Of a stretch of DNA of 64,000 nt, positions 34,575-64,000 are shown piece by piece. The notes beneath the pieces are model-generated. The model made no database searches. It was not told where the DNA came from and saw only the letters and a program-made list of their open reading frames with translations. The stretch is from assembly GCA_030141605.1 (NCBI GenBank), contig JAQGDQ010000077.1, positions 336,001 through 400,000 on the forward strand, given 5' to 3'. Position 1 is the stretch's first letter. Each line of letters begins with the position of its first letter. The stretch is from Tubiluchus corallicola. Taxonomy: Eukaryota; Priapulida; Priapulimorpha; Priapulimorphida; Tubiluchidae. Made by a program: the position numbers and the translations under genes.

Positions 34575-34690
34575 TAGGTAGTTAAGTAACTAGGCAAGTA
34601 TGTAGGTAGGTAGGCAGGCAGGCAAGTAGATGGGTAAGTAGGTGTATAAGTAGGTCGGTAAATAAGCAGCAGATGGGCAATTAGGTGGAA
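34575..34690. repeat. (GTAG)n-type array
   Basis: GGTAGGTAGGCAGGCAGGCAAG and degenerate units, roughly the reverse complement of the CCTA/CTGC array at 33735-34056. Confidence 0.8.
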
Positions 34691-34735
34691 GCGATAGAAT
34701 CTACTGTAATTGCCAAAGTATAAACTGTCCTATTG

Positions 34736-34925
34736 TTCACAGTCCAAATGTTCACTACTGGAGTGTCCACTGCCGAAATGTCCACTGTTCAAATGTTCGT
34801 TGCAGAAGTGCTGCTGGCCATGTATCTGCTAACCAACTGTCCACTGCCTCAGTGTCCACTGCCAAAGTGTCCACTACACAAATGTCGTACTACTCGATTG
34901 TCCACTGCCGAAGTGTCCGCTGGTT
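34736..34925. repeat. Minisatellite of TGTCCACTGCCAAAG-like units
   Basis: About ten degenerate units of roughly 15 bp around TGTCCACTGCC. The opposite orientation (GTGGACA) appears at 33620-33670. Confidence 0.75.
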
Positions 34926-36245
34926 GCTTGTAGCAAGTATACGTAAGGCGTACGCTGGGGCGTTTTTACATTGTCCGAGTGTTTCTGAGAACGGTAAGCG
35001 TATACGTATATATAAAGTTATACTGCTATGGAATAGAAAACTTATGCTAAACTGTATTCATCAAGTGGGTGTATACTAATATCTATTCCACAGGCAATCT
35101 GAAGTAACAGCCAGAAGCCATTATTATTTTTTCATTTTTCCCGTATGAGAAAATTGTAACAAAAGTTGAAAAATTACAACGAATCGTATTCAATTGCGTT
35201 TTCCGTCATATTCGATCATATTTTGACATATTTAGGACCGAAGGCGTCGTATCTGCCTACATCTACATCAGCGGAATACATGGCAACTTCCACGCCGATT
35301 GACCAAGCCAATGAGACTGTAAGCCCCAAAAAGCTAAATAAATGTACCATAAATTATTAAAGAAACTTTAAAAACAAACTTGAAATCAGAAATTGAATCA
35401 GAATGCAACTAAAATCTTATACAAAATTCTGAATCGTGCAGTCAGACACTTGACATCTATAACTCTTCAAAATTTCAACAGAATGTGATAATTTCTTACA
35501 TTCACACCAGTGTTTCTTTGCCTACTAACATTATTGTGGCGCACTGGTGTAGTAGTGTATCAATTTTAGATGCAAATAATATATGCAACCATGACGACGA
35601 CCACCACCAAGATCACCACCAAGACCACAGCAATAACAGCAACAACAACAACAGCAACAATAATAATAACGCAGATGCACTATGAAGTATAAATCGCAAT
35701 ACTCTAACTTGAGTGAGTTGGTATAGCATGACGCAGGCAAACTCGTTCATCTGCAGACGAAGATAAAGATGGACTAGGTAAAATGTTATCTTGGACTTTA
35801 TACCACAAGATTACAACTTTACCAATCAATCTTTTATCTTTAAAGTTCTCGAATATAGCATCTAGACTGGCTGTTTAATAAAAAGGATTGTACTGGGGCC
35901 AGTTTAAAATAAAATTTTGTGCTCCAACTTCCAATGTTATCCCTTCCCCAAGTCATTCAAAAAATACTGTTGTGCTCAATAATGGATTTCAACTATGATA
36001 TACATGTACGTATAATTTTATTTACAGTGGTGTTCTGCACAGTGTAGAGTATTTGAAATATCATTCTACTGTTATAATGAAGTCATCATTCACATTGACA
36101 CTAGTCCGAAAGTACTTGAGCATGCATATCCCTTTAGACGTGTCTGCCTGCAAAGTCTGTAACACATTATAAAATAATAATAGTATGCTAAGCATACTAT
36201 TAGCTACCATGTTATCCATATAGGATCTACTGCTTGCCCTACTTC
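34926..36245. other. Intergenic interval between the repeat block and ABCC1-like promoter
   Basis: No gene seen. A CAA/CCA-rich tract lies at 35594-35671. Short open frames have no family resemblance. Confidence 0.4.
35594..35671. repeat. (CAA/CCA)n-rich low-complexity tract
   Basis: GACGACCACCACCAAGATC followed by AGCAACAACAACAACAGC and AATAATAATAAC. Confidence 0.75.
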
Positions 36246-36544
36246 TAGTGGTGAGCATTCTCTATCAGAAAAAAGCCTATTCGAATCAAATCGAATTCGA
36301 ATTGGGTTTGAAAGATTTTCGAACAAGTTTTCAAACCTCCAGCAGAAGCGGTCTTACAGAGATCACGCATATATTACTAGATTTTGTTCTGCAATAAAAC
36401 CACCAATAATTTGCTTAAAAATTGTGAGCAGAAATCACTGCTAAATCATGCTGGATGTTTCAAACGTGTAAGGAACTTATGTAATTGAAGTGCTGAATTA
36501 TTCGAACTAAAAAAATTAGATTCGCACGTTCGATGCTCACACCA
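36246..36544. mobile_element. hAT-like MITE, copy 2 (about 299 bp), upstream of ABCC1-like gene
   Basis: Interior closely follows copy 1 (26286-26661): GAAAGATTTTCGAACAAGTTTTC, GATTTTGTTCTGCAATAAAACC, AGCAGAAATCACTGCTAAAT. Ends are TAGTGGTGAGCAT and ATGCTCACACCA. Flanks CCTACTTC and CCTACCTA give only a degenerate target duplication. It ends about 190 bp before the ABCC1-like ATG. Confidence 0.75.
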
Positions 36545-36735
36545 CTCCTACCTATTACTGACGCTGGCCGGTGGGTTCATTGCCATAGACAGTATTTTGC
36601 CAATGCGCGCCGTGCGCTGAGTCGCTAACGTTGACCTGTCTCTAGCATTCCGCCACTCTCACTCATTTTTCAGGATTTCGAAGTGTGAAACACATGGTGG
36701 AACAGCCGCAAACTTCGCAAAGATTATAAAACGGC
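36545..36735 (+). promoter_or_regulatory. Probable promoter/5' UTR of the ABCC1-like gene
   Basis: More GC-rich than its surroundings (AATGCGCGCCGTGCGCTGAG near 36600), directly before the start codon. A short upstream frame (ATG 36694 to TAA 36729, MVEQPQTSQRL) would sit six bases ahead of the main ATG if transcription starts above it. No TATA box recognised at a convincing place. Confidence 0.4.

Positions 36736-64000
<27,265 letters not shown>

Larger units (their letters stand above)
33610..34925. repeat. Composite simple-repeat block with mirror-image arrangement
   Basis: Left edge: two GTGGACA-type units (33620-33670). Then a (CCTA)n array (33735-34056). Then AAGT/GTAG (34284-34336), TTAG (34373-34558) and GTAG/GCAG (34575-34690) arrays, and finally a minisatellite of TGTCCACTGCC units (34736-34925), the complement of the left edge. 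Outer minisatellite and inner tetranucleotide arrays are thus roughly inverted about the centre, as in some foldback elements. No coding capacity. Confidence 0.6.

Overview
This is an AT-rich stretch of a metazoan (animal) nuclear genome, most likely a marine-type invertebrate. Genes are split by GT-AG introns, there are rhodopsin-class GPCRs, an ABCC1/MRP1-type transporter, hAT transposon copies, MITE-like repeats and long microsatellites. I could not narrow the phylum from the sequence alone. There is no sign of bacterial organisation.

Layout, left to right. (1) 1-7830, + strand: the 3' end of a cholecystokinin/gastrin-receptor-like GPCR (third intracellular loop to C-terminus). Its earlier exons lie left of the window. 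A duplicated non-coding block and a degenerate local repeat sit in the surrounding non-coding DNA. (2) 7831-18478: no gene I can support, only microsatellites and a palindromic foldback repeat. (3) 18479-26041, - strand: a tight tandem pair. Upstream is a five-exon UPF0547/C16orf87-type zinc-ribbon protein (180 aa). It ends only 119 bp before the start codon of TRMT6 (613 aa, single coding exon), the non-catalytic subunit of the tRNA m1A58 methyltransferase. (4) 26042-30589: a MITE with a clean 8-bp target duplication, a half copy of the foldback repeat, and no firm gene. (5) 30590-33073, + strand: a complete two-exon, 565-aa orphan class A GPCR of the melatonin/GPR84/Tre1-like kind with a very long third intracellular loop. 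(6) 33100-34930: a dense block of simple repeats in partly mirror-image order. (7) 36736-63543 and beyond, + strand: an ABCC1/MRP1-like ABC exporter. I assembled 28 exons by reading splice sites and phases. They encode 1356 residues if one of two alternative exons is used, ending just after the second Walker A exon. The last exons are outside the window.

The most interesting item is inside the ABCC1-like gene. Two adjacent exons, each exactly 178 nt with the same phases, encode alternative versions of the same segment (end of TM6, loop, TM7). Using both would break the reading frame, so they read as a mutually exclusive pair. The gene has also collected transposons: a 1.8-kb hAT (ZBED5/Buster-like) copy with perfect target duplication, a 0.7-kb non-autonomous hAT in intron 1, a foldback repeat just before the alternative exon pair, and a MITE about 190 bp upstream of its start codon.

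The genes are functionally unrelated (receptor signalling, tRNA modification, drug/conjugate export). The only arrangement suggesting shared expression is the UPF0547-TRMT6 pair. All exon models come from reading splice sites, phase continuity and protein family resemblance by eye; none was tested against transcripts or databases.
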